Below, one piece after another: positions 1 to 6,541 of a stretch of 10,281 nucleotides of DNA. The stretch lies in NCBI GenBank assembly GCA_029880775.1, contig JAOUNV010000029.1, forward strand, positions 1 to 10,281. Reading direction: 5' to 3'. A model generated the notes under the pieces. It searched no databases. It was not told the DNA's origin and worked only from the letters and a program-made list of their open reading frames with translations. Source of the stretch: Nitrospinota bacterium (GTDB taxonomy: Bacteria > Nitrospinota_A > UBA7883). How positions within the stretch are numbered: the stretch's first letter is position 1; each line of letters begins with the position of its first letter. The translations under genes and the position numbers were made by a program.

Positions 1-1
1 T

Positions 2-526
2 GTGGCCATTGGCTTGCGGACTCCCAACCACGAGGCGGAAAAGATAAAGCGCCAGTGCGGATGCGCTACGGCTGCCATGGTCCCTGATGACGAGTCTCTG
101 GAAGTGCCTGGAGTGGGCGGCCGCGAGTCGAGGATGCTGTCGCGCAGGGTGCTGGCGGACATTATAGAGCCGCGGATGACAGAGATATTCACCATGATCC
201 GCGACGAACTGGAGCACTCAGGTTTCGTTCAGAGAAAGAAAATCGCCTCCGGCATGGTGCTCACGGGAGGGGCGGCGGTGATGCAGGGTACTTGCGAACT
301 GGCCGAAGCCATCTTCGACATGCCGGTGAGGCTGGGGACACCCATAGAGATCGGTGGACTGGTGGATCTGGTAAACGGAACTGTGTACGCCACACCGGTG
401 GGGCTGGTGGTGTATGGGCACAGGCAGATGAGAATGGGCCAGGGGAAAAGGCGCGATGGAAAGGGGCCGATCAACAAGGCATTCGGGAGGATGTGGGGAT
501 GGGCCGCTGAGTTAATGGGTAATTAG
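2..526 (+). CDS. ftsA: Cell division protein FtsA, C-terminal part (5' truncated by window)
   Basis: FtsA is the actin-like ATPase that anchors FtsZ filaments to the inner membrane and recruits later division proteins. Only about the last 173 residues are present, against a usual family length near 410-420, so the gene begins upstream of the window and the GTG at base 2 is an internal valine codon. Recognisable parts are AIGLRTP near the left edge, SDDE-like MVPDDESLEVPGVGG (about 26-40), the LADIIEPR helix (51-58), and the phosphate-binding segment VLTGGAAVMQG (86-96). The tail from about 157 (INKAFGRMWGWAAELMG) fits the amphipathic membrane-targeting helix of FtsA. The gene ends with TAG 35 bp before ftsZ, the usual ftsA-ftsZ order. 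I see no frameshift. Assignment is firm. Confidence 0.95.
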   Translation: MAIGLRTPNHEAEKIKRQCGCATAAMVPDDESLEVPGVGGRESRMLSRRVLADIIEPRMTEIFTMIRDELEHSGFVQRKKIASGMVLTGGAAVMQGTCELAEAIFDMPVRLGTPIEIGGLVDLVNGTVYATPVGLVVYGHRQMRMGQGKRRDGKGPINKAFGRMWGWAAELMGN

Positions 527-527
527 A

Positions 528-545
528 AATAAAACTAGTTTTATT
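528..545. repeat. 18-bp perfect palindrome between ftsA and ftsZ
   Basis: AATAAAACTAGTTTTATT reads identically on both strands and starts one base after the ftsA stop codon. It ends 5 bp before the ftsZ Shine-Dalgarno sequence. It is strikingly AT-rich within GC-rich DNA. As RNA it would form only a weak A-U hairpin, so an operator, or simply a short AT-rich spacer, is more likely than a terminator. Its role is unknown. Confidence 0.7.
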
Positions 546-549
546 AAAT

Positions 550-555
550 GGGAGG
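550..555 (+). promoter_or_regulatory. Ribosome binding site of ftsZ
   Basis: GGGAGG lies 6 bases before the ATG at 562 and is a strong Shine-Dalgarno match. It fixes the ftsZ start and so supports the unusually long N-terminal leader of this FtsZ. Confidence 0.8.
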
Positions 556-561
556 CATATT

Positions 562-1815
562 ATGACTGATTCTATCGACCAAAAGGAAGGGCAGGTATTC
601 TTCGACTACACAGACGAGCCAGGCGCCGGTGGATACCAGGCGGTGATCAAGGTGATCGGCGCTGGCGGCGGCGGCGGTAACGCTGTGGGCACCATGTTCC
701 GCGACGGTGTGGCCGGCGTGGAGTTTATCGTGGCCAACACCGACGCCCAGGCGCTGCGCCGCTCTCCGGTCCCGTGCAAGCTGCAGATCGGCAAGGAGAT
801 CACCAAGGGGTTGGGCGCGGGCGGACGACCGGAAGTGGGCAAGGCCGCCGCCCTGGAAGACGCGGAAGTGCTACGGATGAAGATCGAAGGCGCCGATATG
901 GTGTTCATCACCGCCGGGATGGGCGGGGGCACCGGCACCGGGGCAGCGCCGGTGATCGCCTCTATCGCCAAGGAGATGGGGGCGTTGACAGTGGGTGTGG
1001 TGACCAAACCGTTTAACTTCGAGGGGAGAAGGCGCGGCCTGCATGCCCTGGAGGGGATCGCAGAGTTCCGCAAGCATGTGGATACCTTGATCACAGTCCC
1101 AAACCAGCAATTGCTGGCATATGTGGGGAAGAAAAAGCCTGCTACCGAAGCCTTTAACATCGCCGATGGTATCCTGGCAAGAGCGGTGAAGGGGATATCG
1201 GAACTGATCACCGTGGATGGATTGGTGAACCTGGATTTCGCCGATGTGCGGACCATCATGAGCGCTCGTGGAATGGCGCTGATGGGTACTGGCGAGGGGA
1301 AAGGGGAGAACCGCGCGATGGAGGCGGCTCACAACGCCATCAACAGCCCGCTGTTGGAGGATTCATCCATAGAAGGCGCCAAGAGTCTTCTGATCAACAT
1401 CACCGGTGGCACAGAAATGGCCCTGTCGGAGATTGACGAAGCGGCAAGCCATATCACCGAAAACGCCGATCCGGACGCGGAAGTGATTTTCGGCGCTGTG
1501 ATAGACCCGGCGCTGGCCGATTCTGTGCGCGTAACGGTGATCGCCACAGGGTTCAAGTCTGGCAGCGACAAGAACAGGGTTACCGACATTCGTGTGCGCG
1601 AGAGCCAGATACACCAGGACCGTAAGGAAAAAATCCGTTCTATGATTTCCGAGAAGCTGGTGGTTAATCAGGAGCCTCCATCCGGGGCGCCTCGGTTCGT
1701 GGAGAAAGGTCAGAAAAACCGAGGTTTCTTTGGATTACGGCAGGTGCGTAGTGAGGCTATTCAGCCGGATGAGGATCTGGATATCCCCACGTTCATTCGC
1801 AAACACGCCGACTAA
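562..1815 (+). CDS. ftsZ: Cell division GTPase FtsZ
   Basis: FtsZ is the bacterial tubulin homologue that polymerises at mid-cell into the Z ring and scaffolds septum synthesis. The 417-residue product is full length. The glycine-rich nucleotide-binding start IKVIGAGGGGGNAV is at 29-42 and the tubulin/FtsZ GTP-binding signature GGGTGTG at 121-127. The T7 synergy loop NLDFADVR (223-230) keeps both acidic residues needed to hydrolyse GTP in the neighbouring subunit. After a variable linker (about 335-400), the conserved C-terminal peptide DLDIPTFIR (405-413) should bind FtsA and other anchors. The N-terminal leader before the first strand is about 27 residues, roughly ten longer than in E. coli, but the strong ribosome binding site supports this start. 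It follows ftsA closely and is probably cotranscribed with it. No anomaly in the catalytic core. Confidence 0.98.
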   Translation: MTDSIDQKEGQVFFDYTDEPGAGGYQAVIKVIGAGGGGGNAVGTMFRDGVAGVEFIVANTDAQALRRSPVPCKLQIGKEITKGLGAGGRPEVGKAAALEDAEVLRMKIEGADMVFITAGMGGGTGTGAAPVIASIAKEMGALTVGVVTKPFNFEGRRRGLHALEGIAEFRKHVDTLITVPNQQLLAYVGKKKPATEAFNIADGILARAVKGISELITVDGLVNLDFADVRTIMSARGMALMGTGEGKGENRAMEAAHNAINSPLLEDSSIEGAKSLLINITGGTEMALSEIDEAASHITENADPDAEVIFGAVIDPALADSVRVTVIATGFKSGSDKNRVTDIRVRESQIHQDRKEKIRSMISEKLVVNQEPPSGAPRFVEKGQKNRGFFGLRQVRSEAIQPDEDLDIPTFIRKHAD

Positions 1816-1833
1816 GCAAAAGAGAGGGAGAAG

Positions 1834-2463
1834 ATGAACAGGAATATGATCGAAAAAGCCAGGGAGCTTACCAACACCCAGCTGCGAAAGAGCAACCAGG
1901 CACTGCGCAAGAACCTTAAGCGTGTCATAGAATGCTCTTCGGACAACGAAAAGGCCCAAGAGAGGATGGATGACTATGAGGCGTTGGTCTTCGAGGCCGA
2001 ATCGCTCAAAGAGATGTTCGATTCAATGATCACCCAGGGGAGGCGGATTTTCGAAGTTCAATTCATCACCGTTGCTCTGGAGCAGGCGCATATAAGCATG
2101 TATCCGGAGGGTTACAAAAAGAAGGGGAAGAGCATTTTTCTGGAGTCGAAAAATGTTTTTTTCGCGCCGGCCATCACCATCGCCCTACATTTCCCAGAGA
2201 TACCTCAGGTAGTTTTGCGGGGACGGCTGAAGGAAGGGAACGAATTCTTTTTCCCAGGCGCCGCAGCCGTCATCCATTCCGAAGCTTTGATACCTCTTCG
2301 GACACCGGACGGGGCTCTCACAGGAGCTCTCTGCTTTGGCAGCAAAGCGCCCCAAAGGTTCATGGAGGGGTATGGCACCAGATTCCTCGACAGGCTGGGC
2401 AGGCTGGTGAGCCTGAAGATGGAGGTGTTCCGGGCGGAAGAAATGGCGGCTAAAGCGTCCTGA
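1834..2463 (+). CDS. DUF484 (GAF-like) family protein
   Basis: The 209-residue product fits the DUF484 family, whose members have an N-terminal coiled coil followed by a GAF-like fold; their biochemical role is not established. Residues 5-65 are rich in charged heptad-like sequence and should be a coiled coil. The best family match is at the end: the ALIPLRTPDGALTGALCFGS strand-turn-strand (151-170), then KAPQRFMEGYGTRFLDRLGRL (171-191), which resembles the conserved 'GS.dp.rF..gmgT.FL..L' motif. No signal peptide or membrane segment is visible. It starts 18 bp after the ftsZ stop with an AGAGAGGGAG ribosome binding site, so it should be cotranslated with ftsZ. In gammaproteobacteria DUF484 genes sit near lysA, dapF and xerC; here the next gene is a LysA-superfamily decarboxylase, which matches that association. 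Function is unknown; family call is fairly confident. Confidence 0.7.
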   Translation: MNRNMIEKARELTNTQLRKSNQALRKNLKRVIECSSDNEKAQERMDDYEALVFEAESLKEMFDSMITQGRRIFEVQFITVALEQAHISMYPEGYKKKGKSIFLESKNVFFAPAITIALHFPEIPQVVLRGRLKEGNEFFFPGAAAVIHSEALIPLRTPDGALTGALCFGSKAPQRFMEGYGTRFLDRLGRLVSLKMEVFRAEEMAAKAS

Positions 2464-2504
2464 CTCCCACCGCCCAAACCTTGCGATAATGGTATCATGG
2501 CGGC

Positions 2505-3785
2505 ATGATCAGCTCGTTTAAGGCCCGTAAGGGTATACTGCTGGCCGGTGGCGCGTCTGTGGACCGAATTGTCCGCGCGGCTGGCTCCCCCGCTTACATA
2601 TATGACGCGGAAGTGATGCGCCGCCAATACAGGCGCCTGGGCAAAGCTCTTCCCAAAAGCTTTCGCCTTTTCTATTCCATCAAAGCAAATCCGAACCTAT
2701 CCGTGGTCAAAGTTTTCAAAAAGCTGGGCGCTGGCGCGGAGGTGGCCTCGGCCCACGAGCTTATGACCGTATTAAAAGCCGGAGTCTCTCGCGGCGCCAT
2801 CGCATACGCCGGTCCAGGGAAGACGGACGCGGAGATAGAGCTTGCCGTAACTAGCCGGATAGGCGCTATCAATGTGGAGTCGGCCACAGAGTTTGAGCGA
2901 ATCGTGGCGGCGGCGGAGAGGACTCGCGAAAAAGCTAATGTCGCTATTCGTCTGAATCTGGACTACTACCACGATGACGGAGCCGGGGGGCATGTGATGG
3001 CGGGGGGGGCGCGAAAGTTCGGCGTGGACCCGGATATGGCGGAAAAGCTGGCCATAAGAGCGGTGAAGGAAAAATGGGTCCGGTTGGTGGGGTTCCACCT
3101 CTTTCCCGGCACGGGGATCATGAACCCGCAAATATTGGCGGGGTCGTATAAGGCTCTGGCCGATTACGCGTTGCGGCTTGCGGAAAAACACCAGACCCGC
3201 ATAAGTTATTTAAACTTCGGTGGGGGGCTTGGTATCCCATACAAAGACGGGGAGCCGGAGCTGGATATCCACGCCACAACCGCAGTGTTGAAAGATACGG
3301 CAAAAGAACTTCGCCGGTCGAAATGGTTTAAGGAGACAATGTTCGTGATGGAGCCTGGGCGATACCTGGTCGGGCCATCGGGAGTTTACATCTCCAGTGT
3401 GATTGATGTGAAGACCTCTCGTGGAAAGACTTACGTGATCACCGATGGAGGGATACATCACGCGCTCATCCCCATAGTTATGAACAAAAGTTTCCCTACG
3501 GCGCTGGTGAACAGGATGGGGGAGAAGGCTGATACTGTTGTTAGGGTGGGGGGGCCTCTTTGCGCCACGCCGGACCAGTTTTCCCGTGAGGTCATGCTTC
3601 CCGCGCCAAAGATAGGGGACCTTCTAGGTATATTCAATTCCGGCGCGTATGGATACAGCGCGTCGATGCTAGGGTTTTTATCCCACACCGCCCCAGCCGA
3701 AGCGCTGGTGGATGATGGCCGCGTGTATATCATCAGGGAGCGGCAGGCCCCGGTGATGGGCGCCAAGAAGAGACTGAAGATATAG
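2505..3785 (+). CDS. PLP-dependent group III decarboxylase, LysA/BtrK-like
   Basis: The product (426 residues) is a fold-type III pyridoxal-phosphate decarboxylase with an N-terminal TIM barrel and a C-terminal beta domain. YSIKANPN (57-64) carries the Schiff-base lysine K60, FHLFPGTG (197-204) the cofactor-stacking histidine, GGGLGIPY (239-246) the phosphate loop, and EPGRYLVGPSG (283-293) the next conserved block. The active-site cysteine is C353 in GPLCATPD, and SGAYGYSASMLGFLSH (379-394) closes the site. Canonical diaminopimelate decarboxylases have C-E-S-x-D and a YN pair in these last two blocks; both are absent. The pattern instead resembles BtrK and the decarboxylases associated with exosortase A. 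It could still serve as LysA, but the substrate is uncertain. No clear Shine-Dalgarno precedes the ATG, though about 25 residues before SPAYIYD is normal for the family. It follows the DUF484 gene by 41 bp. Confidence 0.85.
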   Translation: MISSFKARKGILLAGGASVDRIVRAAGSPAYIYDAEVMRRQYRRLGKALPKSFRLFYSIKANPNLSVVKVFKKLGAGAEVASAHELMTVLKAGVSRGAIAYAGPGKTDAEIELAVTSRIGAINVESATEFERIVAAAERTREKANVAIRLNLDYYHDDGAGGHVMAGGARKFGVDPDMAEKLAIRAVKEKWVRLVGFHLFPGTGIMNPQILAGSYKALADYALRLAEKHQTRISYLNFGGGLGIPYKDGEPELDIHATTAVLKDTAKELRRSKWFKETMFVMEPGRYLVGPSGVYISSVIDVKTSRGKTYVITDGGIHHALIPIVMNKSFPTALVNRMGEKADTVVRVGGPLCATPDQFSREVMLPAPKIGDLLGIFNSGAYGYSASMLGFLSHTAPAEALVDDGRVYIIRERQAPVMGAKKRLKI

Positions 3786-3838
3786 CCGTCCTGCAATTCC
3801 GGCTTTCGTATTTCCCCTGTTCGAGCAATAATTGACCG

Positions 3839-4036
3839 ATGAAGGATTATCTTCCGCTTTTATACCTTGTTCTCGCCATAACATTGGCGGCTATAGTCAC
3901 CCGGTGGTTCAACTGGCTGGCATGGGGGGAGCGAAGGGAGAAAAAATATCATAGGATGAAAAAACACAGGGAAACCCTGGATGGAAAGGATAATGAGAAC
4001 GAAAAAGGACCGGGATCTGACATCCCTGGGGCTTGA
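3839..4036 (+). CDS. Small single-pass membrane protein, unknown function
   Basis: This 65-residue frame starts with a short head (MKDYLP), then one hydrophobic helix (about residues 6-24, LPLLYLVLAITLAAIVTRWF), then a strongly basic stretch (GERREKKYHRMKKHRE, 31-46) and an acidic polar tail. The positive-inside rule predicts an outside N terminus and a cytoplasmic basic tail. I do not recognise the family. The last 56 bp overlap the start of mutS2, which suggests translational coupling, or that only one of the two starts is used. The ATG has no good Shine-Dalgarno. The hydrophobic-then-basic design argues for a real gene rather than chance, but the evidence is moderate. Confidence 0.5.
   Translation: MKDYLPLLYLVLAITLAAIVTRWFNWLAWGERREKKYHRMKKHRETLDGKDNENEKGPGSDIPGA
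3967..3979 (+). promoter_or_regulatory. Small hairpin at the mutS2 translation start
   Basis: CAGGG-AAA-CCCTG forms a 5-bp stem ending one base before the ATG at 3981. Its left arm contains AGGG, the best Shine-Dalgarno candidate for that start. If the hairpin forms, mutS2 initiation would depend on ribosomes opening it while translating the overlapping small membrane-protein gene. This is inference; the stem is short. An alternative start, ATG at 3993, lies beyond the hairpin. Confidence 0.4.
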
Positions 4037-6344
4037 TGAAATAACAGCGGCGTTGGTGAGCAGGGCTGCCACTCCTGGCGGCAAGGCGGCTTGCGCCTCC
4101 CTGGCTCCGGCCAGTGATCAGCAGCAGGCCCAGGCCAGGCTGGAGGAGACAGGCGCCGCCCTGATCCTGGTCACACAGCGACCGGAGTTCGTCATCGAGG
4201 AATGCGAGGATGTGGAGGCGCCGGTGGCCGCGGCGGAAAAGAAACGCACACTGCGAGGCGGACAGTTGCGTCTACTCTTGCCGGTGCTGCGCGCCGGGGA
4301 GGTGGTGAAGGACGTTTTCGACAGCATGGACGACGATAGAAACGAGCTGGCGCCGATCATGATGGAAGTCCCGGTGGTTATGGGGTTGGCGGAAATGATC
4401 GACGAATCTATCGATGAAGATGGGAGCGTGCGAAGCGACGCCACTCCGGCTATCGAGCGATTGTTTAACACCATCAACTCCCTGCGTCGCAGCATCCGGG
4501 AGCGGGCGGAAAAGTTTTTGACAGACCCTGCCGTGGCGCCTCTTCTGCAAGACAGCTTCGTGACCCTGCGTGATAACCGGTTCGTGCTGCCAGTGCGCGC
4601 GGAAGAGAAAAGCCGGTTGGATGGGATCATCCATGGCTCCTCAAATTCCGGGCAGACATATTTTATAGAACCGAAGGCGCTGGTGGATCTTAACAACCGC
4701 TTGCGAACAGCCCAGATAGAGCTGGAGGAGGAGATCAACCGTTTTCTGGCGGAGCTGACGGCGATGGTGGCGGACGAGGCGGAAGCCATCCGCGCCATTT
4801 ACACAGCCATATGCAGGCTGGACGCTTTTGTGGCCAGGGCCAGGCTGGCGGCTGATCTTTCGCTGACCAAACCGCTGTTGGGCGGGGTGATTGACCTGAA
4901 GGACGCCTCTAATCCAGTGATGCTGCTGGAGGGAAAGCAGGTGGTTTCCAACTATGTCTTAATGCCGGAAGGGGCTCGGGCGCTGGTGATCTCCGGGCCG
5001 AACACCGGCGGCAAAACAGTATTGCTAAAGCTGATCGGATTATGCGCGGCCATGGCGGCCATGGGACTTTTCATCCCGGCGGGGGAGGGCTCCTCGATCC
5101 CCTTCTATCGCAGCATATTCGCAGATATCGGGGACAGCCAGTCGCTGGCGGATGATTTATCCTCCTTTTCCGGACACATTCTGGCCGTGCGCCGCGTTCT
5201 GGATCAGTCGGGGCCTGGCTGCTTGGCGCTGTTGGACGAACTGATGATAAACACAGACCCAAAAGAGGGGAGCGCCCTGGCCATGGCCACACTGGAGGCG
5301 CTGGTGGAAAAAGGAGCGAACGTGGTGGTGACCACTCATTATCACGACTTAAAGCTGCTAGCCCAGACCGATTCCATGTACGCCAACGTCTCCATGGATT
5401 TTGACTCCAGGACCGCCAGGCCCACCTACCGGTTGATCGCCGGGGCGGCGGGGGAGAGCTCGGCGATATCCGTGGCGGAAAACCTGTCGCTCGACGGGCG
5501 GATAATCGTTTCCGCCAAGGCGCATCTGCAAGGAAGCGATGAGCGAACCGAGCATCTGCTGGCTCAGCTTCGGGAAAAGAAAGACCAGATGGACCAGGCG
5601 GAGCTGGAGATGGCCAGGAGCCTGGAGAGCGTGCGAAAGATGAGAGAGGAGACTCAAGCCTTGCGAGACGAGGCTGCCGCCCTGAAGGAGGAGACCGCCA
5701 AGGGATCGAAAATGAAGATCGGCGCTGATGTCCGCGCCGCCAGGCGGGAGATCGCACAATTGGTGGAGGAGGCCAGGGCCGCTGCCGGTTCCAAGGAAAA
5801 GTTGTCGCTCGCCTCCAGAAAACTGGCCACAGTGGAGACGAATGTGGCAAAGGCTTCCATTCCGGAGGCCAGGATCCGACCGGAGAACCTGAAAGCGGGG
5901 GACACCGCATATGTGATACCCCTTCAGCAAAAGGGAGTGGTTGCCGTGGCCGCTTCAAACGGGAAAATCGAAGTGACAGTGGGAAGAATGAGTGTCACTG
6001 TGGGAGTGGACGAGGTGGTGGGGCTTGGCCACGAGAAACTGGCAAGGCCAGAACCTGTCCGGTGGGAGAAGGAAGGCGGGTCTGAAGCCGTGGAGGAGGG
6101 GGAGCCTCTGGAGGTACATCTGCGCGGGATGCGGGCGGAGGCTGCCCTGGAGGAGGTGGAGCGTACACTGGATACGGCCATGAGTAACAAGGCGCGGCTG
6201 GTGCGGATCATTCACGGCAAAGGGACAGGAGCGCTGCGTCAGGCGGTGCGCGAATACCTGGTGACATCCCCATATGTGAAGGATTTCCGGTTGGGTGAGC
6301 CGAAAGAAGGTGGCGAAGGGGCCACTGTGGTGACGTTGCGTTGA
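3981..6344 (+). CDS. mutS2: MutS2 family ATPase with Smr domain
   Basis: MutS2 proteins are MutS-core ATPases with a C-terminal Smr nuclease domain; members suppress recombination or split collided ribosomes. This 787-residue product is full length. It has an N-terminal helical region, the clamp signature SGQTYFIEP (223-231), Walker A GPNTGGKT (339-346), a signature-like SSFSGHI (394-400), Walker B LALLDE (415-420) and an H-loop TTHYHDLK (451-458). A coiled coil covers about 520-625, and the Smr domain lies at 710-787 with HGKGTG at 745-750. Two motifs deviate: the usual DELGAGTDP is DELMINTDP (419-427), and the Smr LDLRG motif reads VHLRG (712-716), with His for the Asp. There is no MutS mismatch-recognition domain, as expected. 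ATG at 3993 is an alternative start. The gene ends 10 bp before the selC gene on the other strand. Family is certain; activity may be modified. Confidence 0.95.
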   Translation: MERIMRTKKDRDLTSLGLDEITAALVSRAATPGGKAACASLAPASDQQQAQARLEETGAALILVTQRPEFVIEECEDVEAPVAAAEKKRTLRGGQLRLLLPVLRAGEVVKDVFDSMDDDRNELAPIMMEVPVVMGLAEMIDESIDEDGSVRSDATPAIERLFNTINSLRRSIRERAEKFLTDPAVAPLLQDSFVTLRDNRFVLPVRAEEKSRLDGIIHGSSNSGQTYFIEPKALVDLNNRLRTAQIELEEEINRFLAELTAMVADEAEAIRAIYTAICRLDAFVARARLAADLSLTKPLLGGVIDLKDASNPVMLLEGKQVVSNYVLMPEGARALVISGPNTGGKTVLLKLIGLCAAMAAMGLFIPAGEGSSIPFYRSIFADIGDSQSLADDLSSFSGHILAVRRVLDQSGPGCLALLDELMINTDPKEGSALAMATLEALVEKGANVVVTTHYHDLKLLAQTDSMYANVSMDFDSRTARPTYRLIAGAAGESSAISVAENLSLDGRIIVSAKAHLQGSDERTEHLLAQLREKKDQMDQAELEMARSLESVRKMREETQALRDEAAALKEETAKGSKMKIGADVRAARREIAQLVEEARAAAGSKEKLSLASRKLATVETNVAKASIPEARIRPENLKAGDTAYVIPLQQKGVVAVAASNGKIEVTVGRMSVTVGVDEVVGLGHEKLARPEPVRWEKEGGSEAVEEGEPLEVHLRGMRAEAALEEVERTLDTAMSNKARLVRIIHGKGTGALRQAVREYLVTSPYVKDFRLGEPKEGGEGATVVTLR

Positions 6345-6354
6345 GCCGACAATA

Positions 6355-6449
6355 TGGCGGAAGATGAAGGGAGTCGAACCCTCCTGGGACGTGTTGCGCC
6401 CCCGCCTGGATTTGAAGTCCAGCCGCGCCACCGGGCGCGCTCATCTTCC
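6355..6449 (-). tRNA. selC: Selenocysteine tRNA, anticodon UCA
   Basis: Read on the - strand, this is a complete bacterial tRNA-Sec. The 8-bp acceptor stem GGAAGATG (6449-6442) pairs fully with CATCTTCC (6366-6359), followed by encoded G-CCA (6358-6355). The D arm has a 6-bp stem, CGCGCC with GGCGCG, closed by a 4-base loop. The anticodon arm CTGGA-CTTCAAA-TCCAG carries UCA at 6415-6413. A long variable arm (GGGGCG pairing with CGTCCC) and a T arm (GAGGG-TTCGACT-CCCTT) complete the 8+5 arrangement specific to bacterial tRNA-Sec. The length, 95 nt, equals that of E. coli selC. It is charged with serine, converted by SelA, and delivered by SelB to UGA codons. No sel genes or selenoprotein are visible in this window. 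It converges on mutS2, and the genes are only 10 bp apart. Confidence 0.96.
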
Positions 6450-6462
6450 TATATGATATGGG

Positions 6463-6491
6463 ATGATAGATGTCGTGAGCGGCTTCGTCAA
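6463..6491 (-). promoter_or_regulatory. Probable sigma-70 promoter of selC
   Basis: On the - strand, TTGACG (6491-6486) and TATCAT (6468-6463) are separated by exactly 17 bases. The -10 ends 13 bases before the mature tRNA start at 6449, so transcription would begin about 6 bases upstream of it, leaving a short leader for RNase P. Both hexamers match consensus at five or four of six bases. It overlaps the region upstream of the divergent response-regulator gene. Confidence 0.7.
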
Positions 6492-6500
6492 GGGAGAGTG

Positions 6501-6520
6501 TTCTCGGCGAGAATTATAAT
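6501..6520 (+). promoter_or_regulatory. Inverted repeat and -10-like box upstream of the response regulator
   Basis: TTCTCG-G-CGAGAA (6501-6513) is a perfect 6-bp inverted repeat around one base. It is followed at once by TATAAT (6515-6520), a perfect -10 hexamer. No good -35 is found 16-18 bases upstream, so if this is a promoter it may rely on an activator bound near the repeat, or the repeat may be an operator. The -10 also overlaps the start of an 8-codon frame (6519-6545). Confidence 0.4.
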
Positions 6521-6541
6521 GAGCAAGGCGATAGCGAAGAA

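Noticed and set aside
606..1259. Long - strand open frame (217 codons) opposite ftsZ
   Set aside because: It lies entirely antisense to the strongly conserved ftsZ core, and its protein has no recognisable motif; it is a by-product of GC-rich codon use.
5071..5958. 295-codon - strand frame opposite mutS2
   Set aside because: Low-complexity Pro/Ser/Arg-rich product antisense to the conserved MutS2 ATPase; no domain and no ribosome binding site.
6342..6344. TGA stops as possible selenocysteine codons, prompted by selC
   Set aside because: The mutS2, DUF484, radical SAM and glycosyltransferase proteins all end at their normal family lengths at TGA, and no downstream coding continuation or SECIS-like context was seen.
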